64,000 nucleotides of DNA from Salvia splendens (Eukaryota > Streptophyta > Magnoliopsida > Lamiales > Lamiaceae), in the NCBI RefSeq assembly GCF_004379255.2, contig NC_056049.1, positions 3,410,001-3,474,000 on the forward strand, in the 5' to 3' direction. The notes under the pieces are model-generated. The model was not told where the DNA came from. It saw only the letters and a program-made list of their open reading frames with translations, and searched no databases. The position numbers were made by a program, and so were the translations under genes. Shown here one piece after another: positions 11,103 through 21,952 of this stretch; position 1 is the first letter of the stretch; the number at the start of each line of letters is the position of its first letter.

Positions 11103-14100
11103 CGAGTTAGATGCACACCACTTGTGTTATATGGTTGATCAAGAACTGGACTTATTGAACATTAAAGAATTTGAATACAGATTGGCCATTATAATTATAA
11201 ATAAAGATACAGTTGGAAATTTAAAAAATTATTTAGAGAGATGATTAATTGATGAGAATATCTTGGAAAGACGACGAAAAATTGGAGCAATAAATCATGG
11301 GAACAACTACTTTTCAGGCCACCTTAATGTCATCATACCACGTTCGGATATTTGAAGGTCACATTGTTTTCAACTGCTTTAGTTAAGTAACTTAAGCCAG
11401 CTTAATTGGTTGTATGAAGTAATACTACTATCATTTTTTTAAGTGGAAATTATTAAGATAAAAAAAAGGCAGTATGTCAAATTAATCATAATATTGCACG
11501 AAGAGATTTTAAAAAATGAAAAGTGAAATGATTTATGCAATTATAACTGGCACTATAATGTAACACGAAAAAATATGTCTAGACGACTGAATTTTTATTT
11601 GAAACTGTGAATTGGAGTTAAAAGGAGGTGTATAGTCATGTTTTTGTGAAAGTTTAATGGTGTTGGATACCACAACTAATTGTAACTGGTGACAGCTAAA
11701 TATATGTAGATGAAGTAATTAAATAGATGTGATGACTTGTTGAATCCTCAACTGAACGACCCCTACTCGACTCAAGCGTGGACCTAATTCCTTAGATTTA
11801 AATTTTAATGTTAATTTCATGCTAGTTTTAATGGTAATTGCTTTTTGTTGAATTGTGTAAATCAACTGTTTACTTTTGAATCTCGATTACCACATGAGTT
11901 GTTCTATTCGATTACTCGATAGTAAGTAATTAATACTCCAGTCTATATGTTATAGAGGTATTATTGACAAGATTAAATAAGTAAATCATGATTGGTGATG
12001 ATGAAAAGATTCGAAATAATTATCCTAAAGTTCGATCAACAATAGTAATTTGAAATAAAGTAAATCATGGTTGGTGCTCTTTTGATTTGAATTTCAATCC
12101 AAAAGTAGTGTCGAATATGGTGAAGTAATTTTAAAACGGTAACTAAAAACAACTTTTTTCTTGAGATAATTAGCAAAAAAACTTCTCTGTGCCTTTTTCA
12201 CGGATTATTTGGATAAAATTTATATATTTGAGGAAGTAATCTTTCTAAATGTACTTAAGTTCAATTAAATATCATCTTATTCCCTATAAATTTTCTTATA
12301 AGAAAATTAATACTTTTGAAACTCTTTAATCTCTATTTATTTATAAGACTTACTAATTGGAAGTAAAACATTTTACCAATTGATTTGACCTTATCTTTAT
12401 TGAAAGTGTTTAATCCATCACTTTGCGGCCTAAAAGTTGATAATGACTAGTGTGGGATTTTTAAGTAATTAGTACTATTTCATTTACAATGAATATATAC
12501 TCCTATAATATTATACTAACTAGTGTTAACCCACATGCGACGATGCACGACAGAATACTTTTTCTGTCATACAATTTAAAATTTTTAATTGATTAATTAA
12601 AATGCGAAACAATATAACTATATATAAGATTTAAAATAGAAATATACTATATAATAAAAATGCAATAAATGTATACTCCTCAATTTATTTTACACCTAAA
12701 GACTTTAAATTAAACATATTTAAAATGGAATCAAGACAAACAAAATTATTTGAACAATGATGAAGAGACTTCAAATATGTTTAAAACAATCCTTCATATT
12801 TCTCTACTAAAAATAATGTAAATAACACTTTTAACAAAATAATGAATCGTAGCTCATAATATTCAAAACTTCAAAATTATGACCATAAAAAAATTCAAAT
12901 GATAAACTACACAAAAATTACATTAATAGTTGAATTAACATTATTACATTAATGAATATTGATGGTCCTTTTGAATGTTGGAGCGTTTATCTTTATATAT
13001 TGCACTTTTAAACGTGGCTTGTTGGAAATGAAACATCTATACTACTATTTTTTATGTTACTTTACAATTCTCAATACTACAAATTTTCATTTTGTAAAAA
13101 TATGGAGTATCTCCATATAAAATCAATTGTATCCCATAACAATTAAGTTTAGATCCTAATTTCAACAATAGTATTATTAGTAAACCAAAATTTAGTAACT
13201 GACTATTTTATTTTGTTTGAACAACTAAATATACAAAAATAAAAAATTGTGTAAAGATGACAATAAATATTATGCATGTTTGGAGTTAAGGATGTTACAA
13301 TTCTTCCCACTCTAAGAATTGTAAGAAATATTGGAATATAATTCTCGAACCATATACACGCGGTACTCTAACTATTGTAATCAAAGAAAAAAAACAATAA
13401 TAAATGAATGGAAATTACAATGAAAATTAGTCAAGAAAAACACTCTTTATGCAAGACAAATTGCATCACAGTTAGTGCTTTCGGATTGACGTATTATCCT
13501 CAAAGCTGAAATGACTTCCTCCTAACATATATAACATCTCAAATCCGCTAGGCACCTATGAACTTGATGGGCTCCAAAAATCGAGCAAGACAATGTTCCT
13601 CAAATGTGTACAAAATGTTGAGAGCTTGAGAGAGAATGGAGAAACTCTAGGCCTTTTATAGGCACAAAACTAGGACATGGAGATCATGGAATTAAAACAT
13701 CATAAATTATAAAATGAAGACAATAGAGGTTACAAAATTTGTAACTGTCGGTTACTCATTGTAGTGCTTTAAGAATTGGTCAAAGTGCTCATTAAAATAT
13801 CTAAATAAATATTCATGAGAGTTACTTATAAATATTCAAATTTATTTCATAAATATTCAAAATTGGTCTATAACTTATAAATATTTTAGAATGGGGACAA
13901 AGCATATAAATATTTCAAAAGAAGATCAAAACTCACCTCTTATATATGTATATATAGATAGATATCTAATTAATGGTTTATAGTATATAATCATACAAAG
14001 ATCAATATAAAGATTAAATTTTTTTAAAGTTATTTAAGTTGACTATTTTCTTGTCCACATAATTTAGAGATGCAGTAGGGAATTTAACAGAATTCGGTAG

Positions 14101-14626
14101 GGCGGTTTTCGACGGTTGCAAGTTTGAACTAACATTTTTCAATTTTTTTTTGTATAGTATGATATGATATCAAAATAAAACACAAAATTAAAACTGAGTA
14201 ATAACTTTACAATTCTGATTGAAATATGAGAAATGCAAGATTTAATACCTCGTCATGATATATATTACTATAAGAGTTTTAATATCGTGATTAAATCATT
14301 TACATTGTCTCATGGTGGGTATTTGCTTTTGCAATTCTTTTATTTCACGAACAATCGTTAACATGACATGTGTGTATTTGTCACTCTAGAGACGAGATCC
14401 ATCTAAAATGAGAATTGAAGATATGTGACATTGAGCAAGCATACAAATACAATGTAGACGTCCGTGATTTATAGGCATGAATATGAGTTAAGATATGCAA
14501 CAATAGATCACGAGGCCGATCCATAACGGCAACGGAAATTGCCTCTCGCGCATGGGCAGATCCAGTTGGGGAGGACAAGCCCCTCCTCACTTTGTAGTAG
14601 TACTAGTGGAGTACTATTTTGTTATA
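11103..14626. other. long AT-rich intergenic region
   Basis: About 3.5 kb with no recognisable gene. At 12527-12550 there is an ACTAGTGTTAACCCACATGC-type motif that recurs at the ends of dispersed repeats in many plant genomes. At about 13290-13680 a moderately GC-richer block ends in a TTTTATAGGCAC segment and resembles a decayed LTR or promoter, without matching partner. Open frames here are short and non-coding in character. Confidence 0.4.
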
Positions 14627-14805
14627 CTCTCTCCGTCCAGCACTACTCGCACCTTTCCTTTTGGGCACGGAGATTAAGGAATGAGTGATAGACAAAGTCA
14701 ACAATTACGGCTGTAGGTATAAATTGTTACTAAAAATGGAAAGAGTGCAAATAACTTGGGACGCCCAGAAAGGAAATAAGTGCAAGTAGTGCGGGACGGA
14801 GGGAG
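14627..14805. mobile_element. Stowaway MITE
   Basis: The ends read CTCTCTCCGTCC and GGACGGAGGGAG, the hallmark of Stowaway (Tc1/mariner) MITEs. They are flanked by TA at 14625-14626 and 14806-14807. Length 179 bp, with the interior mostly self-complementary. Confidence 0.9.
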
Positions 14806-15210
14806 TATAATTTTTAAAAATATTTGATGGTTGATATTCAGAAACCAGAATAAAAATATTTCAAAAGGAAAAAGTGTTTCAGAAAAATATTTAATAAACA
14901 TAAAATCAAATCATTATTAGAATTACAAGTATTTTAAGTTATCGTCACTTGAATTTTATACTCACTATTAAGAGTTTCAATAAAAAAAAAGTACTAGAAT
15001 TTCATAATACTCAAAATATAACGTGCATATATTAAAAGTAAACAGAATGATTTGAAGCAGCGTTTCATTTGATTTTTGCTGCGTTTTGAGCACCGCAGGG
15101 AATCCCTTCCAAGTAGCCTGGCCTTCGCACGTGTCAGCCCAAATAAGCTGCATCTTCTTCCCCAAACCCCTGTCTCTAACCCTCCCACCAATGTACACAA
15201 TTATTCGTTA

Positions 15211-17799
15211 ATGGCCATCTTCCGATCAATCAAAGCCCTAATCTCCCAATCATCGAGGAAACTATCCGATCCTTCTCAATCTAGAACGTTCTTCTCCCTC
15301 TCTCTTGCCTCCGCTTCCCCAATTTCATCTGCATACTCGCTGCCCAGTAACGGTTACATCCGCCGCCACTTTCTATTCCGATCGAGGTTTCTCTCTCCTG
15401 TGGGCTGGCCTCTATTCCTCTTCAATCCTCCGTGGAAGCTCTCCCAGTCATCCACCCCTCTCCTCCTGCAATCCGACATCGTCCTCAATTTTCCTGAAAT
15501 TGCGTGCAATTAATTTGCTTCATCAACCGGCATTTAGGTACAATATTGGGAATAGTGCTCCGAGGCTGTTGAATGAGAGCGTTAGCGAGGGATTTGGAAA
15601 GGGTGCAGAGGTTGAAGCTAGCGGTGGCGATGACGCGATCAGAGATAGTTACTTGAATCTCCCCAATTTTATTTCCTTTGGTCGGATGCTTTCCGGTCCG
15701 TTGCTTGGATGGTGAGGTCTCAATTTCATTGTTTCGTTTGTTATGATTTATATTTGCTGGTAATTCTTAGTGAATGAAATTAATTTGCTGTTCTATTCGT
15801 AATGTGATGTGTCGTGGGTGATTTCTGTCGTTGCTAATGTTGATTCCATTGTTTTACTTAGCTTAGATAAATTCAAGTTTAGCAGATAATGTTTTTGTTT
15901 GATGGCATAATGTAAATCTGGATACAAGCTTTCAACATGGCATAATGTTATCTCATATTGGAATGAAGGACAGACAATCGTGTGAATCGTGCTCTTGAAG
16001 TAACTGAATATGAAAAAGAGTTTTAGCGTAATCTGATATAATATAAGTATTGCAGGATGATTGTTCAAGATATGTATTCATATGCATTTGTTGGGCTTGC
16101 TGTATCCGGGCCAACTGATTGGGTATGATGGCATTTTTTTTGTGTATGATTAATTGTGTAAGTGAGGGAATTCTTCATTAGCATTATGGGTCATGACTAA
16201 TGATTCACCTAATGTCTCTATTTGATTTTCAGTTAGATGGCTATATAGCTAGAAAAATGAGAATCAATTTTGTGGTTGGGTCCTACCTTGATCCTCTTGC
16301 AGATAAGGTATGTTTCAACTCTATTTGTTGATGGCAAGTAAAAATCTTCAATAATCCTCAAAATCTATACCAACTGTTTCATGTTGGTTATGATGAGGGA
16401 ATGGTTATGATGAGGGAAATGATTAGGCACTTAAATTTATTTGTTATTGAATGTTTCTAATAAATTGTAGGTTTTAATTGTATCCGTTGCCCTGGCAATG
16501 GTGGATAAGGGGCTTTTACATCGTAAGCACATGTTTTCATTGTTTTTTCTTGGATACTTCTTGTTGGTATGCCTAATTATTATCTGATAAAATGTGGCAA
16601 GCATGTGAAGTGATTTAACTCAACCACACTTCATAAGAAATATCGCCCTGCGTGGATCATAACCCTCTATTGTTGGCTTCGAGAGACTCCACTTTTGCTG
16701 ATTTGGTTCCCCATCCCACTCCAGCTGAGTTTTCTCTACTTCTACTGTGGTGAAACAGTCTAAGGTTGCAGCAGACGATGATGGATTCATGGTCTTTTTG
16801 CTTAAAACACTGATTTATTCATTTTTACTTTATCAGAATCTTTCTTTGAATGATGACATGATGAACTTGTTGATTCTTGCCATTTTATCATTCTTCTTTG
16901 GAGAATTAGATTGACTTATGAGCAGATTATGTGGAGTACTTTTGTATTTCTTTTCTTACTTAAGAAAACCTAGTAATAGCCCCATGAAGGTTAGATTTTT
17001 CATGATGTGCAATAGGTTATACCCGCATGTTGTATCTATCCTCTTGGAAACCGGAATATATGTGTAGCATGATACTATGCACACACACCTAGTTACTGAA
17101 AATAAAGTCTGTTTTAAATGTAGCTGGATTGGTCGGACTTGTTGTGCTGCGTGATGTTGCTCTTATTGGTGGTGCGACCTATATAAGAGCTAGCAGTTTG
17201 AATTGGAAGGTGAAGGGCTATTATCAGTTATGATATCCTATTGGATCCTATCTGTGTATTGCTAACCTTTTTTTTTTGTCTAATTCCATTATTAGTGGAA
17301 TAGTTGGCGCGACTTCATCAACCTCGATGGTGCTCATGCCCAAAAGGTGGAGCCACTTTTCATCAGCAAGGTACGTAGAGATGATCCTCCTTTAAACATG
17401 AGTGTTTATCTTGCTCGAATGATGATGTAGCACAATAGTCTCTGACTCGTACTGGAATCACTTGGTTTTAGCTGCAATATAAATGAAGTCAGTAATAACT
17501 TGACTCAAATTCTAATTTTCTTGTTGTAGGTAGGTGAACACAGTTCTGCAGCTGGCTCTAGTTGCAGCAGCTCTACTTCAACCAGGATTTGGAAGTGAAG
17601 AAACTCGACTGTATATCGACTATTTGAGGTAAGTTTGTTCTTGACTCGTGTTTGTCTATACCGGTTCGTGGGTGTGAAATTTTACATTTTTGTTATTTTG
17701 GATCTTGTCAGCTGGTTGGTGGCTTCTACTACAGTTGCTTCAAGTGCGGCTTATGGAGTACAAAACTGGAGACTACACGCAAGAAGGATAAAGTTTTAA
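15211..17799 (+). CDS. CLS: cardiolipin synthase, mitochondrial; apparent 1-nt frameshift
   Basis: Eight exons: 15211-15711, 16056-16122, 16233-16307, 16471-16522, 17124-17209, 17296-17370, 17534-17628 and 17712-17799. The catalytic CDP-alcohol phosphatidyltransferase motif is complete: TDWLDGYIAR, eight residues, then GSYLDPLAD. The enzyme joins CDP-diacylglycerol and phosphatidylglycerol in the mitochondrial inner membrane. The N-terminus is a Ser/Arg-rich presequence. Within exon 1 the first frame (to [20 protein letters not shown]) ends at a TAA at 15511, while the rest of exon 1 ([11 protein letters not shown] onward) is in the next frame. Summed exon length is 1039 nt, one base too many; dropping one base near 15495-15500 gives 345 aa, close to the family length of about 340. 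Either a sequence error or a real lesion. Confidence 0.88.
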
Positions 17800-17951
17800 T
17801 CGTGAAAGCATAAGGATTGTAGTTTTTTGTTAAGAGATTAGATTCTTTGTTTTCTTGGTTAGAAGAAATGAATAAAATGTAGACTTAAATTATTGCAAAG
17901 AGCAAAATATATGACACAGCAAATGTTGAGTGATATAAGAAGAAAACAAAA

Positions 17952-19154
17952 CTAGGCGGTAGGAGAAATATCTGTTTCTTTTGGCAATTCCATTTCAATT
18001 TGTTCCCAAATTGCTGCATTTCTGCGGAATCTCTTCTTAAGAAGTCGTATAATTCGTCTGGCCTCGTCAAGCTTGTTCGTGGAGTTCAGTCCACGAACGA
18101 GCGTGCTCATGGTCGTAACGTTGGGGAACCAACCATTGGAAATACAGTCGTCGCAGATCCTCAACGCACCCTCGAAATCTTTTCCCTGACATAGAAAATG
18201 CACCAACGTGAAAAAACACTCAGCTTCCGCCTTCAACCCTTTACCGACCATCTCGTCGTACAAATCTTTGGCTGCGTCCAGCTCCCCTTGCCGGCAGAAG
18301 CCGTAGATCAGATGTCCATACGTCCGGCAGTTCGGTTTCATACCATTCGATAATATCCCATCGAACAGTGCCTTGGCCTCGGCCAACCTCCCGAGCTTAC
18401 ACAAGCACTGAATCCTGACGTTGTAAATACCAATCCCGGGCGACATGTCGTATCGCTTCATCAAATGCAGCATCTTCCCGACGTCGTCAAAGTTCTCCTC
18501 GCTGTACAACCCCTCGATCACGCTAGCGAACGTCTGTTTGCTCGGTTTTACGCCCTTTCTCTCCATCTCCGCGAGTATGGAGTGCGACTCCCTCGCCCCT
18601 CCGGAGCTGCATATCCCCTTCAGAACGGCGTTGTACGTCTCCAGATTCGGCTCGAGCCCGTACTTCCTCGGGAATTCGAAGAAGATTCGCCGCATCAGGG
18701 AGTATTCGCGGCCGAGGAGGCAGGAGAAGAGCAGGGAGTTGAGGGTTTTGATGTTTCTCTCGATTCCTAAGTCAGGCATTTTGTCGAACAGGTCGACGGC
18801 GTCGCTGATGAGGCCGGACTTGCCGTAGGAGATGATGCAGTGCGCGGCGTAGCGCTCGGAGCGGTTGGCGTCCATGGAGTCGCGGATGAAGGCGCGGATG
18901 GAGGCGTGGCGGTTGAGCTCTTTGAGTTTGGAGATGGCTTTGGAGAAGACGATGCGGTCGAGGTGGGATTCGGGGGTTAGGGCGGCGGAGCGCCAGATGT
19001 CGAGGATGCGGTCGGGGTCGGCCTCGAGGCGGAGGGCGGCGAGGGCGGCGCGGGTTTGCTCTTTGCCGCCGCGTGGAGTGGTGGTGGTGGAGGAGCTTGA
19101 GAATGAGCGGCGGTGTTGGAGCGTGAGTGATTGGAATCTGCGGCGGAGTGCCAT
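17952..19154 (-). CDS. PPR protein, PPR336-like (mitoribosome-associated type)
   Basis: A single-exon 400-aa P-type pentatricopeptide repeat protein. The N-terminus (MALRRRFQSLTLQHRRSFSS) is a mitochondrial presequence. About eight PPR units follow between residues of about 110 and 385, for example NLETYNAVLKGICSSGGARE and NCRTYGHLIYGFCRQGELDA. The overall pattern, including TRAALAALRLEADPDRILDI near the N-terminus, matches the Arabidopsis PPR336 (At1g61870) group, which is associated with the plant mitochondrial ribosome. No E or DYW editing domain is present. The 3' end is 152 bp from the convergent cardiolipin synthase stop codon. The ATG used is the only one before the presequence. Intact. 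Confidence 0.92.
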   Translation of the reverse strand: MALRRRFQSLTLQHRRSFSSSSTTTTPRGGKEQTRAALAALRLEADPDRILDIWRSAALTPESHLDRIVFSKAISKLKELNRHASIRAFIRDSMDANRSERYAAHCIISYGKSGLISDAVDLFDKMPDLGIERNIKTLNSLLFSCLLGREYSLMRRIFFEFPRKYGLEPNLETYNAVLKGICSSGGARESHSILAEMERKGVKPSKQTFASVIEGLYSEENFDDVGKMLHLMKRYDMSPGIGIYNVRIQCLCKLGRLAEAKALFDGILSNGMKPNCRTYGHLIYGFCRQGELDAAKDLYDEMVGKGLKAEAECFFTLVHFLCQGKDFEGALRICDDCISNGWFPNVTTMSTLVRGLNSTNKLDEARRIIRLLKKRFRRNAAIWEQIEMELPKETDISPTA

Positions 19155-19383
19155 TGCGATTTGGGATTGGGATTTAGGTTACGCGAATTGGGTGAACTGA
19201 TGATTAATCCGAACGCATATGATTGAATCGATGCTGATGGATTAACTGATGAAACGAAGATTAATTGGATTGAGAAAAAATGAATAAATAAAAAAACAAA
19301 AAAAAACGAAGATTAATTGGGTTGAGAAAAAATGAATAAACAAAAAAAACAAAAGAAAATGGAACCGTTTGGATCGGGAGATT

Positions 19384-19455
19384 TGAACCCGACGTGAATC
19401 GAACACGCAACCTTCTGATCTGGAGTCAGACGCGCTACCATTGCGCCACGGATCC
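19384..19455 (-). tRNA. tRNA-Trp (anticodon CCA)
   Basis: A 72-nt cloverleaf on the minus strand starts GGATCCGTGGCGCAATGG and ends CACGTCGGGTTCA. The anticodon loop is CTCCAGA, giving anticodon CCA for tryptophan. A-box (TGGCGCAATGG) and B-box (GTTCGATTC) are standard, there is no intron, and TTTT runs about 25-35 nt downstream on the minus strand could stop Pol III. The acceptor stem pairs with one G-T wobble or more. Confidence 0.95.
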
Positions 19456-19568
19456 TCGGTGGTATTTCGCACATCTGATTTGTATATCACTACTTAATTG
19501 TTCACCTAAAAACGTGCACACTGTAAAGGTGAAAATTATACTCCCTCCGTTTCATTCTAATAGCCTAA

Positions 19569-19914
19569 GAGCATCCACAACTCCGGCCCAGATTCAGGCC
19601 CAAGTCCCCTCCACGTCATCATTCCCCTAAATTTCTTAGTCAGACCCCAACTATTAAATTGCACTATTCACAACTACAACATATTTTACTTGTAAAATAG
19701 AAAGCTTTGAACAATTAAAACACGGAAAATTCATTGTTCAGTCGCAAATGAAAGATTACAAACCCTATAAAATAAAAATTACATGTCCTAGAAAATAAAA
19801 TTACAAGTCCTAAAAATGAAAAAAAATACCAATCCATCCGAACAACAAATAATGAAATAAATAGAGATATGCTCTAAAATGAGCTCCAAAGATAGGTCGC
19901 CATTGTAAATGCTC
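19569..19914. mobile_element. Harbinger-type MITE
   Basis: The left end GAGCATCCACAACTCCGG and the reverse complement of the right end GAGCATTTACAATGGCGA share the GAGCATNNACAA terminal motif. Both ends are flanked by TAA (19566-19568 and 19915-19917). The 346-bp element lies 110 bp from the tRNA gene and has no coding capacity. Confidence 0.75.
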
Positions 19915-19917
19915 TAA

Positions 19918-20683
19918 GAGGCAAGATGGTCACTCTAAGACCCCTAATTTGTTATTTTCCTTGTTCATATACTTGAAATGCGATTTTTCCTACTTTAAAG
20001 ATTATTAATAAAGGTACAAAGCTCATTCTAAGGACTATTTTTATAGTTCACTTTTAAAAAAATATTCACCGCAAATACAATAATATATTTTAATGCAATT
20101 ATTCTCATATGTTCACAATAACATTCTTTACTATTAACCAAAGCCATGTATAATGACTCTTAATAAGTTCAATTATATAATTAAAGAAAGAGACAAGTAG
20201 TTTTAGTTATTACCAAAGGTCCATGTATATTTCAATAGATCGATAAGGAATATTAGAGGAATAAATAAGCCGTACACTTTTATTTCTATTGTTTTATGGC
20301 CCCAAGAAGCTATTTTACGCAGTTATTTTTTTTTACTACTACTACTACTACGTTAATAATATAATTCATCTCAATTGTGATTATGCAATTATCATATTTT
20401 TAACGTAGAACTATTATTTGAATGTACTACGTAGTGACAAGTATAAGGTGTAATATTGGATATGTAAATAGACTAATACTACTACTACTACTTATTAAAT
20501 ACCTGATTTAATAATCCTACTCGAAATAGGAAACATATTTGGTATTGTCGAAACTCTATTCTAAAAGGCGGATTACTATTCCTATATCCAAATCATCAAT
20601 TTAAGACCAAAACCTATACCGGAAAGAGATATTATCTTATATATTCAAACAACCCAATTCTCTTAATGTTTTCATGAATTGTA
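19918..20683. other. AT-rich intergenic DNA with trinucleotide tracts
   Basis: No gene recognised. Short (TAC)n/(ACT)n tracts occur at about 20334-20350 and 20476-20492. Confidence 0.4.
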
Positions 20684-20928
20684 CTCCCTCCGTTCCATAA
20701 AGATTATCTCACTTTGATCGGACACAGGTTTTAAGAAATGTAATAAAAAGTGAATTGAAAAAGTTAGTGGTATGTAGTCTACTTTTGTATATTAGTTTTA
20801 TAATAAAATGTGAGTAGGAATGCGTTAATAGAATATAAGGTCAACTATAAAAAAAATGGTAAAAAATGAAATGAGACAAATTTTAACGAAAATGGAAAAA
20901 TGAGATAATCTTTTTGGGACGGAGGGAG
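20684..20928. mobile_element. Stowaway MITE
   Basis: The ends CTCCCTCCGTTCCATAAAGA and TCTTTTTGGGACGGAGGGAG are inverted repeats of about 28 bp that continue with ATTATCTCA on one side and TGAGATAA on the other. The left flank is TA and the right is TG, so the duplication is slightly decayed. Length 245 bp. Confidence 0.85.
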
Positions 20929-21354
20929 TGAGTAACTTTTTTGCTTCTTATTTTTTATTCAAACATTATAGTCAATTTGAGTCCAAAACAACCCTCGTCA
21001 AAAGAAAACAACTCAGATTATTAGGGACCTTTTCTACTCATAATCAAATTAATACCTCCATTCATACCATTTTTGTTTGAATAAATTTGATTTAGTACAG
21101 ATTACCGTAGATTTAGTTAATCTCTAAAAACTACAGTATTTTACTTTTCAATATGGATTGTGAAAAAAAGTAAGTGAGAATAAATTAAGAGATATAAATA
21201 GAGAATAATGTAAAAAAGAGAATTACTTTTTGTAAAAAATAGAAATGATTTAAAATAGAAAAATAACTCTATTAACATGGGACTAGAGGAATATGTAGTA
21301 CACGTGATATCTACTGTATTTTAGAAGTTTTTACTGTGATTGGAAATAATATTA
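20929..21354. other. AT-rich left flank of the Harbinger element
   Basis: AT-rich DNA without recognisable genes. If the 8.3 kb element is an insertion, this sequence was once directly upstream of TOM1 and may hold its original promoter. Confidence 0.35.
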
Positions 21355-21357
21355 TTG

Positions 21358-21373
21358 GGGCACGTTTGTTTGG
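21358..21373 (+). repeat. left terminal inverted repeat of the Harbinger element
   Basis: GGGCACGTTTGTTTGG, preceded by TTG at 21355-21357. Pairs with 29675-29690. Confidence 0.75.
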
Positions 21374-21706
21374 TGTGTTTGTGGGTGGATAGAGGCAACT
21401 ATCAACCCTTATGTATGTGTTTGATTGGCATGTTTGTAATACACTGGACCCGGTTTTGAATCACACGACCCGCTTCGAGTTGTGTTTATTAGGGCCCAAT
21501 GATGTGTTAACTCTGTCCACATTGATTCGTGAGTTAGAGTTTTGAGAAGGAAAGAGTGATAGGACTCACACTTGCACAAATACGTAATTGCCCCCACCAT
21601 ATTTTAAATCCACCATCCTTCTTCACCGATTCCCACCTAGATTCGATAGTCTGCGGCGACTTTGCTCCAAGCTCGTACCCGGACTTTGGTTGGGGTTAGT
21701 TTGTAG

Positions 21707-21851
21707 GTGACGAATTGGTGGAGTATTCGGGTTTAGTGACGAATTGGTGGAGTATTCGGGTTTAGTGACGAATTGGTGGAGTATTCGGGTTTAGTGACGA
21801 ATTGGTGGAGTAGTCGGGTTTAGTGACGAATTGGTGGAGTAGTCGGGTTTA
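21707..21851 (+). repeat. 29-bp minisatellite, five copies, in transposase leader
   Basis: Five head-to-tail copies of a 29-bp unit beginning GTGACGAATTGGTGGAGTAT. The last two copies carry GTAGTC instead of GTATTC. It lies 100 bp before the transposase ATG. There are no spacers, so it is not a CRISPR-like array. Confidence 0.95.
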
Positions 21852-21952
21852 GTGATTGATTCACGAATCGAATCGAGTTCGGAGATCAGTGTGGGCATAA
21901 AAGCTAGGGCGAATTAATTTGTTAGGGCGAACCAAAAAAACCCATAGGAGCC

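Noticed and set aside
13290..13680. Solo LTR
   Set aside because: No TG/CA ends with a target duplication and no second copy in the window; left as unclassified intergenic sequence.
18445..19200. Plus-strand frames opposite the PPR336-like gene
   Set aside because: Arginine/serine-rich antisense translations of a GC-rich exon; no conserved motif.
21707..21851. Regular 29-bp repeats that look like a CRISPR array
   Set aside because: The units are directly adjacent with no spacers, in a plant transposon leader; a minisatellite explains them.
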